A stretch of 62,399 nucleotides of DNA from Streptococcus hyovaginalis DSM 12219 (GTDB lineage: Bacteria; Bacillota; Bacilli; Lactobacillales; Streptococcaceae). Positions 30,063 through 37,539 of this stretch are shown here, in pieces. A program made the position numbers and the translations under genes. The notes under the pieces were generated by a model. It made no database searches. It was not told where the DNA came from and worked only from the letters and a program-made list of their open reading frames with translations. Each line of letters starts with the position of its first letter. The stretch's first letter is position 1. The stretch covers positions 1-62,399 of the forward strand of contig NZ_ATVP01000012.1 in assembly GCF_000420785.1 (NCBI RefSeq). Reading direction: 5' to 3'.

Positions 30063-30885
30063 GTCGTGGTTCAAAGAACTTGCTGTGTTCATGGCGAGTC
30101 TCTTATTGTTTGGTTTCTTCTTTTGGTTTGTATTGCCAACGTCAGATTCTCAATTAAAAAAAGCTGATTTTCTTCAAGAAAAGAATCAAAAATTTCACCT
30201 ACTAGCCATAGGAGATTCCTTAACTCAGGGAGTAGGAGATACAACTAATCAGGGAGGTTTTGTCCCCTTGCTAGCCCAGCGCTTGGATGAAGCCTACCGC
30301 TTTGATACGGTTACTAGCAATTACGGCATTTCAGGCAACACCAGTCGACAGATTCTCAATCGGATGAAGCAGCAGGAGGTCATTCAGAAGAACCTTAAAA
30401 CAGCTAATTTAATGACGCTCACTGTCGGTGGTAACGATGTGATGAAAGTCATTCGCCAACATTTAAATGATCTTAGTCTTGAGAGTTTTGATAAAGCGAC
30501 GACATCTTATCTCAGTAATGTGAAAGAGATTATCGCTTTAGCCCGTCGCGAAAATCCAGACTTGCCCATTTATATTATTGGTATCTATAATCCCTTTTAT
30601 CTTAATTTCCCGGAGATGACGCAGATGCAGGATGTGATTGACAACTGGAATGCTCAGACGGAGTCCTTGACAAAAACCTATGAAGGAGTTTATTTTGTGG
30701 GAATCAATGATCAGTTATACAAGGGAATTGATGGTCAAGAAGGGATTGTGTCTGTTTCTGGTGATCAGACAACAGTCGTCAATGACGCCCTCTTTTCTGA
30801 AGACCACTTTCATCCCAACAATACCGGATATAGTATTATGGCGGATGCTATAATGGAGGAAATCACTCAAACTTATGAAAATTAA
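30055..30885 (+). CDS. SGNH/GDSL hydrolase, membrane anchored
   Basis: This 276-residue protein has an N-terminal signal-anchor helix (about 7-28) and an extracellular SGNH esterase domain. The catalytic blocks are visible: serine in [12 protein letters not shown], glycine in [10 protein letters not shown], asparagine in TVGGNDVM, and Asp/His in [12 protein letters not shown]. The frame is open 30 bases upstream, but the ATG at 30055 gives the proper hydrophobic N-terminus and overlaps the degV stop. The substrate is unknown; lipid or wall acyl esters are plausible. Confidence 0.9.
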   Translation: MNKSWFKELAVFMASLLLFGFFFWFVLPTSDSQLKKADFLQEKNQKFHLLAIGDSLTQGVGDTTNQGGFVPLLAQRLDEAYRFDTVTSNYGISGNTSRQILNRMKQQEVIQKNLKTANLMTLTVGGNDVMKVIRQHLNDLSLESFDKATTSYLSNVKEIIALARRENPDLPIYIIGIYNPFYLNFPEMTQMQDVIDNWNAQTESLTKTYEGVYFVGINDQLYKGIDGQEGIVSVSGDQTTVVNDALFSEDHFHPNNTGYSIMADAIMEEITQTYEN

Positions 30886-31468
30886 GCTATCCCATACGAT
30901 ATGGAAATATCTTTTTCTAATATTACTAGCCCTTAATCTAGCCTTTGTGAGTGTGGTTGTTTATCGTGTTTTACAGCCCAGAGAACAAAAAATGACAGCT
31001 GAAAATACCTCAAAAAGAAAAACACCGATCAAAGCAGGGAGTTTTGTAACGACTAGAGAGGAACTTAATAATACAGCGGCAGCCTTTTTAGAAGATTATC
31101 AAACTAAGGGATTTCGCTATGAATTTTATACAACATCGAGTCAAGTGTTATTTCAAGGGACTTATACTTTATTGGGTTATGAAGTGCCTTTATATGTCTA
31201 CTTTGAACCTTTTGTCTTGAGTAATGGTAATGTTCAATTGGAGGTAAAATCTGTTTCAGCAGGCACCCTATCCTTACCCAAAAAAGAGGTGTTAAGTTAT
31301 ATCTCAAATGCTTATGATATTCCAGATTTCTTAGCGATAAAGCCTAAAAAATCAGAGATTATTTTATCCTTAAAAGACATTGAATTATCAAATGGTTTAT
31401 ACGCTCAAGCGACGGAGTTCGACTTGGCGAATGACCGTATTCGCTTTGATTTGTTTAAAGAACCTTAA
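30875..31468 (+). CDS. YpmS-like DUF2140 protein
   Basis: This 197-residue protein has one N-terminal membrane segment (about 10-32, YLFLILLALNLAFVSVVVY) followed by a beta-rich extracytoplasmic domain, as in YpmS/DUF2140. Its function is unknown. It overlaps the SGNH hydrolase gene by 11 bases, and the pairing of such a protein with an SGNH hydrolase is common in lactic acid bacteria, suggesting joint action at the cell surface. Confidence 0.82.
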   Translation: MKIKLSHTIWKYLFLILLALNLAFVSVVVYRVLQPREQKMTAENTSKRKTPIKAGSFVTTREELNNTAAAFLEDYQTKGFRYEFYTTSSQVLFQGTYTLLGYEVPLYVYFEPFVLSNGNVQLEVKSVSAGTLSLPKKEVLSYISNAYDIPDFLAIKPKKSEIILSLKDIELSNGLYAQATEFDLANDRIRFDLFKEP

Positions 31469-31510
31469 GCTTACAAAATGATAAAAAAGCTATTGAGTGG
31501 CGCTTAATAC

Positions 31511-31539
31511 TTGACCTGATAAGGTTTTTCAGATATGAT
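31511..31539 (+). promoter_or_regulatory. Promoter of hup
   Basis: TTGACC (31511-31516) and TATGAT (31534-31539) are 17 bases apart. Confidence 0.7.
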
Positions 31540-31589
31540 AGAAATTGTTAATAAGCTACGGCTTAAATTTTATGGAGGATTTGTTCAAA

Positions 31590-31865
31590 ATGGCAAATAA
31601 ACAAGATTTAATCGCAAAAGTTGCAGAAGCAACAGAATTGACTAAGAAAGATTCAGCTGCAGCAGTTGATGCAGTATTTGAAGCTATCGAAGGTTTCCTT
31701 GCAAAAGGTGACAAAGTTCAATTGATTGGTTTTGGTAACTTTGAAGTTCGCGAACGCGCAGCTCGTAAAGGTCGCAACCCACAAACTGGTGAAGAAATCT
31801 CAATCGCAGCTTCAAAAGTTCCAGCCTTCAAAGCTGGTAAAGCACTTAAAGACGCTGTAAAATAA
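31590..31865 (+). CDS. hup: Histone-like DNA-binding protein HU
   Basis: HU bends and compacts DNA as a homodimer. The 91-residue product shows the whole family pattern: [40 protein letters not shown] and the [14 protein letters not shown] tail. Codon use is strongly biased, as expected for an abundant protein. The frame opens 45 bases earlier, but GGAGGATTTGTTCAAA precedes the ATG at 31590. A strong terminator follows, and then an integrase remnant. Confidence 0.97.
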   Translation: MANKQDLIAKVAEATELTKKDSAAAVDAVFEAIEGFLAKGDKVQLIGFGNFEVRERAARKGRNPQTGEEISIAASKVPAFKAGKALKDAVK

Positions 31866-31875
31866 TTCAGCTCTA

Positions 31876-31923
31876 AAAAGCCTATTGTATCAACGTTTCG
31901 GCGTTGTGCAATGGGCTTTTTTT
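31876..31923 (+). terminator. Terminator after hup
   Basis: AAAAGCC-TATTG...CAACG pairs with CGTTG...CAATGGGCTTTT around TTTCGG, followed by T residues. Confidence 0.85.
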
Positions 31924-32294
31924 GTATTTTGGGGCATTTTGGGGGCATAAAATCAATAATTTTCCATGATTTCAGCTATATTTGCCTTGAGTTTCTTTGT
32001 GACTTGGGTATACATTTGGATGGTTGTTTTAGCGTCTGCATGGCTAAGGCTATCCATAATGATACTACTTCGACGATATCAATTGGATGGGGAGAAACTT
32101 TTCAACCCCATTTTTTGGCATATTCGAGTTGTTTTAGAGAGAGTAGTGCTATCTATTGTGATCAAAACAGTGACTTTTTTGCAAAATCTTTAGATAGTAT
32201 TTTGGGAGATAATAGGGTATAATAGAGTGATTATATAGAGAGAAATAGAGTTAAATTGAGAGAAAAATTACATTATCAGGAGGAGCAGGTTATC
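31924..32294. other. Intergenic stretch between hup and the surface protein gene
   Basis: It contains the integrase remnant, TATAAT at 32218-32223 as the probable -10 of the surface protein gene, and AGGAGG at 32278-32283. Short open frames on the plus strand here have no support. Confidence 0.6.
31953..32090 (-). pseudogene. Tyrosine integrase C-terminal remnant
   Basis: The minus strand from 32057 to 31953 reads MDSLSHADAKTTIQMYTQVT and ends KKLKANIAEIMENY before a stop. This matches the last box of phage integrases (LGHxDxKTTxxxYTHV), including the catalytic tyrosine in QMYTQV. Upstream the frame is broken by stops and no intact integrase remains. It lies directly downstream of hup, a site used by some streptococcal prophages, so it is probably the trace of a lost prophage or island. 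Confidence 0.7.
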
Positions 32295-34121
32295 ATGGGA
32301 GAAGATCCTACTCGGTCCAGCCATTTGCTGTCATCAGTTAATCGAAGAACGACTTCTAGAAGTCTTGTGACTTTGGTTTCTTGTGCTATTTTAGCAGGTG
32401 CTTTGATCACAGGTAATGTCCAAGCGGCAGACCAGGATTCCGAGGGACTATCTTCAGGAGAACCTGTTATTTCAGTACCTGTTGTCCCAGTCTTAGAAGC
32501 TAATAGTATTCCAGTTGAACAGACCGATTTGAGTTCTTCCGAGCCAGAGGTCGTTTCAGGAGAAGTGAAAGATGTTACGGAACAGCCAGGAACCATGGAA
32601 GTATCGCCGTTACCGACAACATCAGAAAATAATTTGCAAAACCAAGACGAGGTTTCTACGATAGCAGAGACTAGTCCCGCAGTCACTGAAGACGAAGTGG
32701 CTGACTTTGATTTATGGGAAGCTTTGGGAATGACAGCTGAGGTAGCTAAGAGAACAGGCAGAGTCGCTTTGGCGAATTTTCCAATATCAACTGCCGTGAC
32801 TGAAATCCCAATTGTAGTATCAACTGGAATTGATCATTTATCTGTAGTGATCCCTAGAGAAGAATCTAGTGTAAGTACGTCTACTGCTGAGAAGACAACG
32901 CAGATAGTTGTTTATTTTGACCGTACCAATGACAGCTGGCGGGGTGAACAACTGAATTATTTACCGGACTTTGGAACGACTCGATTTTCGGTAAGAGCGG
33001 TGGATAATGGTAATGATACAGTAACACTCTATGTTCCTATTACGAAAGAGCAAATCAGTGTTAAAGATAAGGTTAGTTATACGGTAGTAGCTACTACAGC
33101 TTCAGGATTAACGTTTTCTGTTATTGATGAAATTGTTAATACACCTCCGGTGATTATAGTTGATCCGGTAGTGGTTGTTGACAGTGAAGGCGTAATTGAT
33201 TTATTAGCACCGATCACAGTTCATGATTTTGAAGATGGTCTTTTTGAAAACGATAGCTTGATTAGTCAAATTGAGCGTATTTCCTACGAGAATCTAGATA
33301 GTGGTATCCTTGTTACCCTAGAGAAGGGTGAAAGTCAGATATTGACTGAAGCTGGTGATTATCGTGTGACAGTGGTCGTTAGTGATTCTGATGGGCGATT
33401 ACGTTCAGAGAGCTATCAGCTAACAGTTTTACCTAAAGATCTCCCAGAAGCCCCAATGGTACCATTGCCAGAACCAGACTTGCCGGTTGTAGACGATGAA
33501 CGTGATGATAGTGCTATTGAACCGATTCAAGAAATCGTCATAAGTATTATTGCTGATCAGATTGATAATAATAGTAACTTGGACCCTGATCTATCAAAGA
33601 AATCAGATAGTATTCCGAACCAAGAGCCTGTGGTTACAGTTGATACTGCTAGCTCTGCTCCAGTGGCTATTGCGATAACGGATAGTGTCAGGGATGATTC
33701 AGGACAATCAACGGTTGAAAATGATCGTAATCAAGAACCTATGCCAGTTCAGATTGCTGTAGAGGCCTTGCTAGATAGCTTTGAATCCCTAGAGACAAAT
33801 ACTAGTGTCATGCCACGTCTTATTGCCCCAAGTATTGATGCCTTTCCACAAGGGATAGTGATCCCATTTGAATGGAACCAGGAACCAGGTTTAGATAACG
33901 ATTCACAAACTGCTTCGGATGATAAGATGTCTACTGATCAAGAGACAGATGCGGAGACTGATGACTTAACGACGGATTCAGTCCTTACTGAAAAAGGAGC
34001 TACTGCAGGTGCTTCTAAAGGTTTCTCCAAAGAACAGTCTGTTTTGGTACATTTAGTAACTTTTGGCATAGTTGCTTTGTATAGTATTTTAAGTTATTCA
34101 TTTTTGAAGAAAAAACGTTGA
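32295..34121 (+). CDS. Secreted surface protein with Ig-like region and C-terminal membrane anchor
   Basis: I do not recognise a specific family. The 608-residue product has a basic N-terminus and signal peptide (about 1-45, cleavage near NVQAAD), an acidic S/T/E/P-rich region to about 170, a beta-rich segment (about 180-275), and a region beginning NTPPVIIVDPVVVVDSEG (about 282-380) resembling cadherin/Ig-like surface modules. A long acidic stalk (about 380-580) leads to a hydrophobic helix and a final KKKR. No LPXTG motif precedes that helix, unlike sortase substrates. The start is the ATG at 32295 behind AGGAGG; an upstream TTG is less likely. Adhesin or matrix-binding function is a guess. 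Confidence 0.7.
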   Translation: MGEDPTRSSHLLSSVNRRTTSRSLVTLVSCAILAGALITGNVQAADQDSEGLSSGEPVISVPVVPVLEANSIPVEQTDLSSSEPEVVSGEVKDVTEQPGTMEVSPLPTTSENNLQNQDEVSTIAETSPAVTEDEVADFDLWEALGMTAEVAKRTGRVALANFPISTAVTEIPIVVSTGIDHLSVVIPREESSVSTSTAEKTTQIVVYFDRTNDSWRGEQLNYLPDFGTTRFSVRAVDNGNDTVTLYVPITKEQISVKDKVSYTVVATTASGLTFSVIDEIVNTPPVIIVDPVVVVDSEGVIDLLAPITVHDFEDGLFENDSLISQIERISYENLDSGILVTLEKGESQILTEAGDYRVTVVVSDSDGRLRSESYQLTVLPKDLPEAPMVPLPEPDLPVVDDERDDSAIEPIQEIVISIIADQIDNNSNLDPDLSKKSDSIPNQEPVVTVDTASSAPVAIAITDSVRDDSGQSTVENDRNQEPMPVQIAVEALLDSFESLETNTSVMPRLIAPSIDAFPQGIVIPFEWNQEPGLDNDSQTASDDKMSTDQETDAETDDLTTDSVLTEKGATAGASKGFSKEQSVLVHLVTFGIVALYSILSYSFLKKKR

Positions 34122-34221
34122 TCATATTGGAATAATATGTCAACTACAGTTACTTTTTAGAAAGCGTGCATAAGCGACTCTGACAAATTTTAGGATCATA
34201 GCAGAAGGAGGTGATTTGCCA

Positions 34222-34689
34222 ATGTTAACTGAAGTCACAGAGGATATAATGCCAGAATATCAGGGTGTTATAGATCATTTTAAAAGAAAGCACATCAGAA
34301 TTACAGAATCGCGTCGAGCGATTGTCATTTATATGATAAGGGCACATCATCATCCTAGTGCTGAGCAGATTTATAGAGATCTTAATCCACAATTTCCTAG
34401 CCTCAGTTTGGCAACGATTTATAATAATTTGCGAATGTTAGTGGATGAAGGCTTTGTGTCAGAAATAAAGGTGACAAACGATAATACGACCTACTTTGAC
34501 TTTATGGGGCATGACCATGTCAATGTGGTTTGCGAGGTTTGTGGTCGGATTAGTGATTTGGCTATTGAGTTACCGGATATTGCTCAAGAAGCTTCGCAGC
34601 AAACCGGCTATCGTGTGACAAAAAGTCAGTTTACCATATATGGTATCTGCGAGGATTGCCAACGAAAAAACGAAACAGAGGTATATTGA
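34222..34689 (+). CDS. perR: Fur family peroxide-stress regulator PerR
   Basis: This 155-residue Fur-family repressor resembles streptococcal PerR, which senses peroxide through iron- or manganese-dependent oxidation. It has the winged helix (about 20-85, PSLSLATIYNNLRMLVDEGF), the regulatory metal ligands around TYFDFMGHDHVNVVCEVC, and two CxxC pairs (CEVC, CEDC) for structural zinc. AAGGAGGTG precedes the ATG at 34222; an upstream TTG is unlikely. Two small genes follow directly. Assignment to PerR rather than Fur or Zur rests on overall resemblance. Confidence 0.85.
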   Translation: MLTEVTEDIMPEYQGVIDHFKRKHIRITESRRAIVIYMIRAHHHPSAEQIYRDLNPQFPSLSLATIYNNLRMLVDEGFVSEIKVTNDNTTYFDFMGHDHVNVVCEVCGRISDLAIELPDIAQEASQQTGYRVTKSQFTIYGICEDCQRKNETEVY

Positions 34690-34692
34690 GTC

Positions 34693-34872
34693 ATGACAAC
34701 TCTTCAGCTAATAGCACTTATTTTCTTTGTTTTTTCAGTGCTAAAAGTATTTGCCCTATTTAAGGTCTTGGATCTTTTTAAACCTAAGGGAGATAGTCCT
34801 GGACAGGAAGTTAAGGAAGATGACGAAACTATTATGGAGGAAGATGACTGGGAAGACGAGTCCTTATTTTAA
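34693..34872 (+). CDS. Small single-pass membrane protein, 59 residues
   Basis: This short gene starts 3 bases after the perR stop. The product begins MTTLQLIALIFFVFSVLKVF, one membrane segment, and then has a strongly acidic tail (KEDDETIMEEDDWEDESLF). Ribosome binding must use the GAGG in the perR tail (about 34678). It overlaps the next small gene by 29 bases. I do not recognise it; the membrane anchor with acidic tail and the tight coupling to perR are the only clues. Confidence 0.6.
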   Translation: MTTLQLIALIFFVFSVLKVFALFKVLDLFKPKGDSPGQEVKEDDETIMEEDDWEDESLF

Positions 34873-35068
34873 AGAAAGTATAGCTCATACTCCACCTCTC
34901 ATAGATATGGATAATTCGATGAAGTTAATGTTCTTTGGTTCAGAGGTGGTTAATAATCTCAAATGTTTTAAAGAACTTAGGCATGCGATTATTGCTAATC
35001 GGAATGATATTAATCTTGACGATGTGATTGACAAGGTTTACTCAAGAGACATCTTTAAGAGGGATTAA
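34844..35068 (+). CDS. Small hypothetical protein, 74 residues
   Basis: The frame is open from 34751, but TATGGAGGAAG lies just before the ATG at 34844, giving MTGKTSPYFKESIAHTPPLI, a soluble protein with LMFFGSEVVNNLKCFKELRH in the middle and NRNDINLDDVIDKVY near the end. It starts inside the previous small gene, so the two are coupled. I do not recognise the family. A bidirectional terminator follows, so perR and these two genes form one unit. Confidence 0.6.
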   Translation: MTGKTSPYFKESIAHTPPLIDMDNSMKLMFFGSEVVNNLKCFKELRHAIIANRNDINLDDVIDKVYSRDIFKRD

Positions 35069-35117
35069 AGACGTGGTTTATCGATTAAGACAGAGTACTT
35101 GAGAGGCTGTCAGAAAA

Positions 35118-35156
35118 ATAAAAAAACGAGTGGTTTCATCAGGGGCCACTCGTTTT
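35118..35156. terminator. Bidirectional terminator between the perR unit and pyrD
   Basis: AAACGAGTGG (35122-35131) pairs with CCACTCGTTT (35144-35153), flanked by A- and T-runs. Confidence 0.8.
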
Positions 35157-35226
35157 TATAAAATATATTTAGGATACTCTGCTGTCATATCTGCTATGAA
35201 ATCCTGAATGATATCTAATTGCTGCT

Positions 35227-36162
35227 TTAGTCTATGTAGTGAAGTTTGCCACGGAAGTCTTCAAGTGTTTCATAGCCCTTTTCTGCCATGATATCAGCGA
35301 GTTCTCTTTGAACTCGTTCGAAAATAGCAACATCTTCGTAACCAAATGCTGAGCCGATTTGAACCATGCTAGCGCCGCAGAGGATATGCTCAAAGGCATC
35401 GCGACCAGATTTGACACCACCAGTACCGATGATTTGGATGGATGGTTTTAAACGTTGGTAAAAGGCATGAACATTGGCTAAAGCTGTTGGTTTGATGTAG
35501 TCACCACCGATACCACCAAATCCATTTTTAGGTTTGATTACAACAGTCTCGTCTTTGATGACTAACCCATTTCCAATTGAATTAACACTATTGATAAAAG
35601 TTAAAGGGAATTTATTTAAAATATCGGCTACTTGGTCAAAATGGACAATATCAAAATAGGGTGGCAATTTGACACCGAGTGGCTTTTTATAATAGCTGAA
35701 GATATCTGTTAACAGCTGCTCGGTTGTTTCAAAGTCATAGGCAATCTGTGGTTTTCCTGGAACATTTGGACAAGAGAGATTGAGCTCTACCAAGCCTTGA
35801 TAATCGCTTTTTTGAATGGTTTGCACGATCACATGAGTTTCCTCTTGAGACATGCCGACGACAGACAAGAAATGGGACTCCTGAGGTTGCGATTGCTGAA
35901 GTGAAATGACATAGTCTAGGTAATATTGGAAGCCTTTGTTAGGGAGCCCCATGGAGTTGATGGTTCCAAAGGGAGCGTCGGCCCAACGTGGCGATGGATT
36001 ACCTTCGCGCTCCTCTAAGGTGGCTGTTTTGGTAACGAAGGCACCGGCTTTGGAATGACGAATTGCTTCTAGATCCTCAATTGTCATGCAGCGTACTCCA
36101 GCAGCATTCATAAGGCAGTTATCAAACTGAAAATTCCCAATTTGTGTTGACGTTGAAACCAT
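35227..36162 (-). CDS. pyrD: Dihydroorotate dehydrogenase, class 1A
   Basis: This cytoplasmic FMN enzyme oxidises dihydroorotate to orotate in pyrimidine synthesis; class 1A uses fumarate. The 311-residue product closely resembles lactococcal Pyr[27 protein letters not shown], the catalytic-loop cysteine in [23 protein letters not shown] and the FMN phosphate site [22 protein letters not shown] precedes the ATG. It is transcribed alone from a promoter at 36213-36241. Confidence 0.96.
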   Translation of the reverse strand: MVSTSTQIGNFQFDNCLMNAAGVRCMTIEDLEAIRHSKAGAFVTKTATLEEREGNPSPRWADAPFGTINSMGLPNKGFQYYLDYVISLQQSQPQESHFLSVVGMSQEETHVIVQTIQKSDYQGLVELNLSCPNVPGKPQIAYDFETTEQLLTDIFSYYKKPLGVKLPPYFDIVHFDQVADILNKFPLTFINSVNSIGNGLVIKDETVVIKPKNGFGGIGGDYIKPTALANVHAFYQRLKPSIQIIGTGGVKSGRDAFEHILCGASMVQIGSAFGYEDVAIFERVQRELADIMAEKGYETLEDFRGKLHYID

Positions 36163-36212
36163 GATTTCCTCCTATTGTGAAAAGGGCAAGTTGCCAGATT
36201 TTAGACAAATTT

Positions 36213-36241
36213 TTTCTATTCTATCACTGGAAAAATGTCAA
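36213..36241 (-). promoter_or_regulatory. Promoter of pyrD
   Basis: On the minus strand TTGACA (36236-36241) and TAGAAA (36213-36218) are 17 bases apart. Confidence 0.6.
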
Positions 36242-36312
36242 TGCAAGTCTTTTTTTAAGAAAAAAATAAAAAGTTCGTGTTTTTCAAAAAAGGGAATAGA
36301 AAAGGCTAAAAC

Positions 36313-36327
36313 AAGGAAACGCTATCA
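36313..36327 (+). promoter_or_regulatory. Candidate CcpA (cre) site between pyrD and gpmA
   Basis: AAGGAAACGCTATCA matches WTGNAANCGNWNNCW at 14 of 15 positions (the T is A). It lies about 45 bases upstream of a TAGAAT -10 (36372-36377) for gpmA. Confidence 0.5.
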
Positions 36328-36455
36328 TGGAGAAAATTGTGATTTTGCTAGCTTTTTAGCGCTTTTTTGGGTAGAATAGAGAAGTAATTGGCATTAGCCA
36401 AGAATATGCGATTAAGGACTAACCTTAATCCGTAAAATCTAAAGGAGTTACTCTA

Positions 36456-37151
36456 ATGGTAAAATTAGTTTTCGCTCGCCACGGTGAGTCAGAATGGAAC
36501 AAAGCTAACCTTTTCACTGGATGGGCTGACGTAGACCTTTCAGAAAAAGGAACACAACAAGCAATTGATGCTGGTAAATTGATTAAAGAAGCTGGTATCG
36601 AATTTGACCTTGCTTTCACATCTGTATTGAAACGTGCTATCAAAACAACTAACTTGGCTCTTGAAGCAGCTGATCAACTTTGGGTACCAACTGAAAAATC
36701 ATGGCGCTTGAACGAACGTCATTACGGTGGATTGACTGGTAAAAACAAAGCAGAAGCAGCAGAACAATTTGGTGATGAGCAAGTTCACATCTGGCGTCGT
36801 TCATACGATGTATTGCCTCCAGAAATGGCAAAAGACGATGAGCACTCAGCACACACAGACCGTCGTTATGCTTTGCTTGATGATTCTGTTATTCCAGATG
36901 CTGAAAACTTGAAAGTAACTCTTGAGCGTGCTCTTCCATACTGGGAAGATAAAATTGCACCAGCTCTTAAAGAAGGTAAGAACGTCTTTGTTGGAGCACA
37001 TGGTAACTCAATTCGTGCCCTTGTCAAACACATCAAACAATTGAATGATGATGAAATCATGGACGTTGAAATCCCTAACTTCCCACCACTTGTCTTTGAA
37101 TTTGACGACAAATTGAACCTTACTGCTGAGTACTACCTTGGTGGTGAATAA
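36456..37151 (+). CDS. gpmA: 2,3-bisphosphoglycerate-dependent phosphoglycerate mutase
   Basis: GpmA interconverts 3- and 2-phosphoglycerate in glycolysis. The 231-residue product shows the catalytic histidine motif [15 protein letters not shown] at the N-terminus, [12 protein letters not shown], and the second histidine in [12 protein letters not shown]. Strong codon bias and an AAAGGAG ribosome site indicate high expression. A candidate cre site upstream suggests control by carbon source. Confidence 0.97.
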   Translation: MVKLVFARHGESEWNKANLFTGWADVDLSEKGTQQAIDAGKLIKEAGIEFDLAFTSVLKRAIKTTNLALEAADQLWVPTEKSWRLNERHYGGLTGKNKAEAAEQFGDEQVHIWRRSYDVLPPEMAKDDEHSAHTDRRYALLDDSVIPDAENLKVTLERALPYWEDKIAPALKEGKNVFVGAHGNSIRALVKHIKQLNDDEIMDVEIPNFPPLVFEFDDKLNLTAEYYLGGE

Positions 37152-37239
37152 TCTGTCCGTCATTTCCAGACAAGGTAAATAGGGAACATATAACCTAAGG
37201 CTTTAGGTTGTTCCTGATGACTAACAAGTCAATATTATG

Positions 37240-37274
37240 AATCGGTACCTTCTAAATGAGGTTACCGATTTTTT
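37240..37274 (+). terminator. Terminator after gpmA
   Basis: AATCGGTA (37240-37247) pairs with TACCGATT (37263-37270), followed by a T-run; CC/GG adds to the stem. Confidence 0.7.
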
Positions 37275-37498
37275 AGCTTTAAATGGTTACTGAAACAGCA
37301 TTTATATCAGCTACTCAGTAGAAATCGTATGGTGCTGAACGGCTCACTTTTTTTGAATTAGAGAAAGCTAAAAATGGTCTGTAACAGACAAATAGTTTCC
37401 ATTTATTAATCACTTAATGGCTCAACCTGACTCTATCCTATGGTTTCAAAATCTTTTTCAAATAATGTGATTCTTCAGTCGTGATCGACTTATAAATG

Positions 37499-37507
37499 TG
37501 ATAGAAT
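37499..37507 (+). promoter_or_regulatory. Extended -10 promoter of pbp2B
   Basis: TGaTAGAAT would start transcription near 37514, downstream of the ATG at 37510. This favours the GTG at 37540 as the real start. Confidence 0.55.
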
Positions 37508-37539
37508 AAATGGGTATCGATAAATTTTGGAGAGACATC

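Larger units (their letters stand above)
37152..37539. other. Intergenic stretch between gpmA and pbp2B
   Basis: It holds an imperfect hairpin (GGAAC...AACCTAA/TTTAGGTT...GTTCC, 37183-37214), the gpmA terminator and the pbp2B promoter. No gene is visible. Confidence 0.6.

Noticed and set aside
31911..32222. Plus-strand open frames downstream of hup
   Set aside because: The conserved protein signal is on the opposite strand (integrase remnant); these are its shadows.
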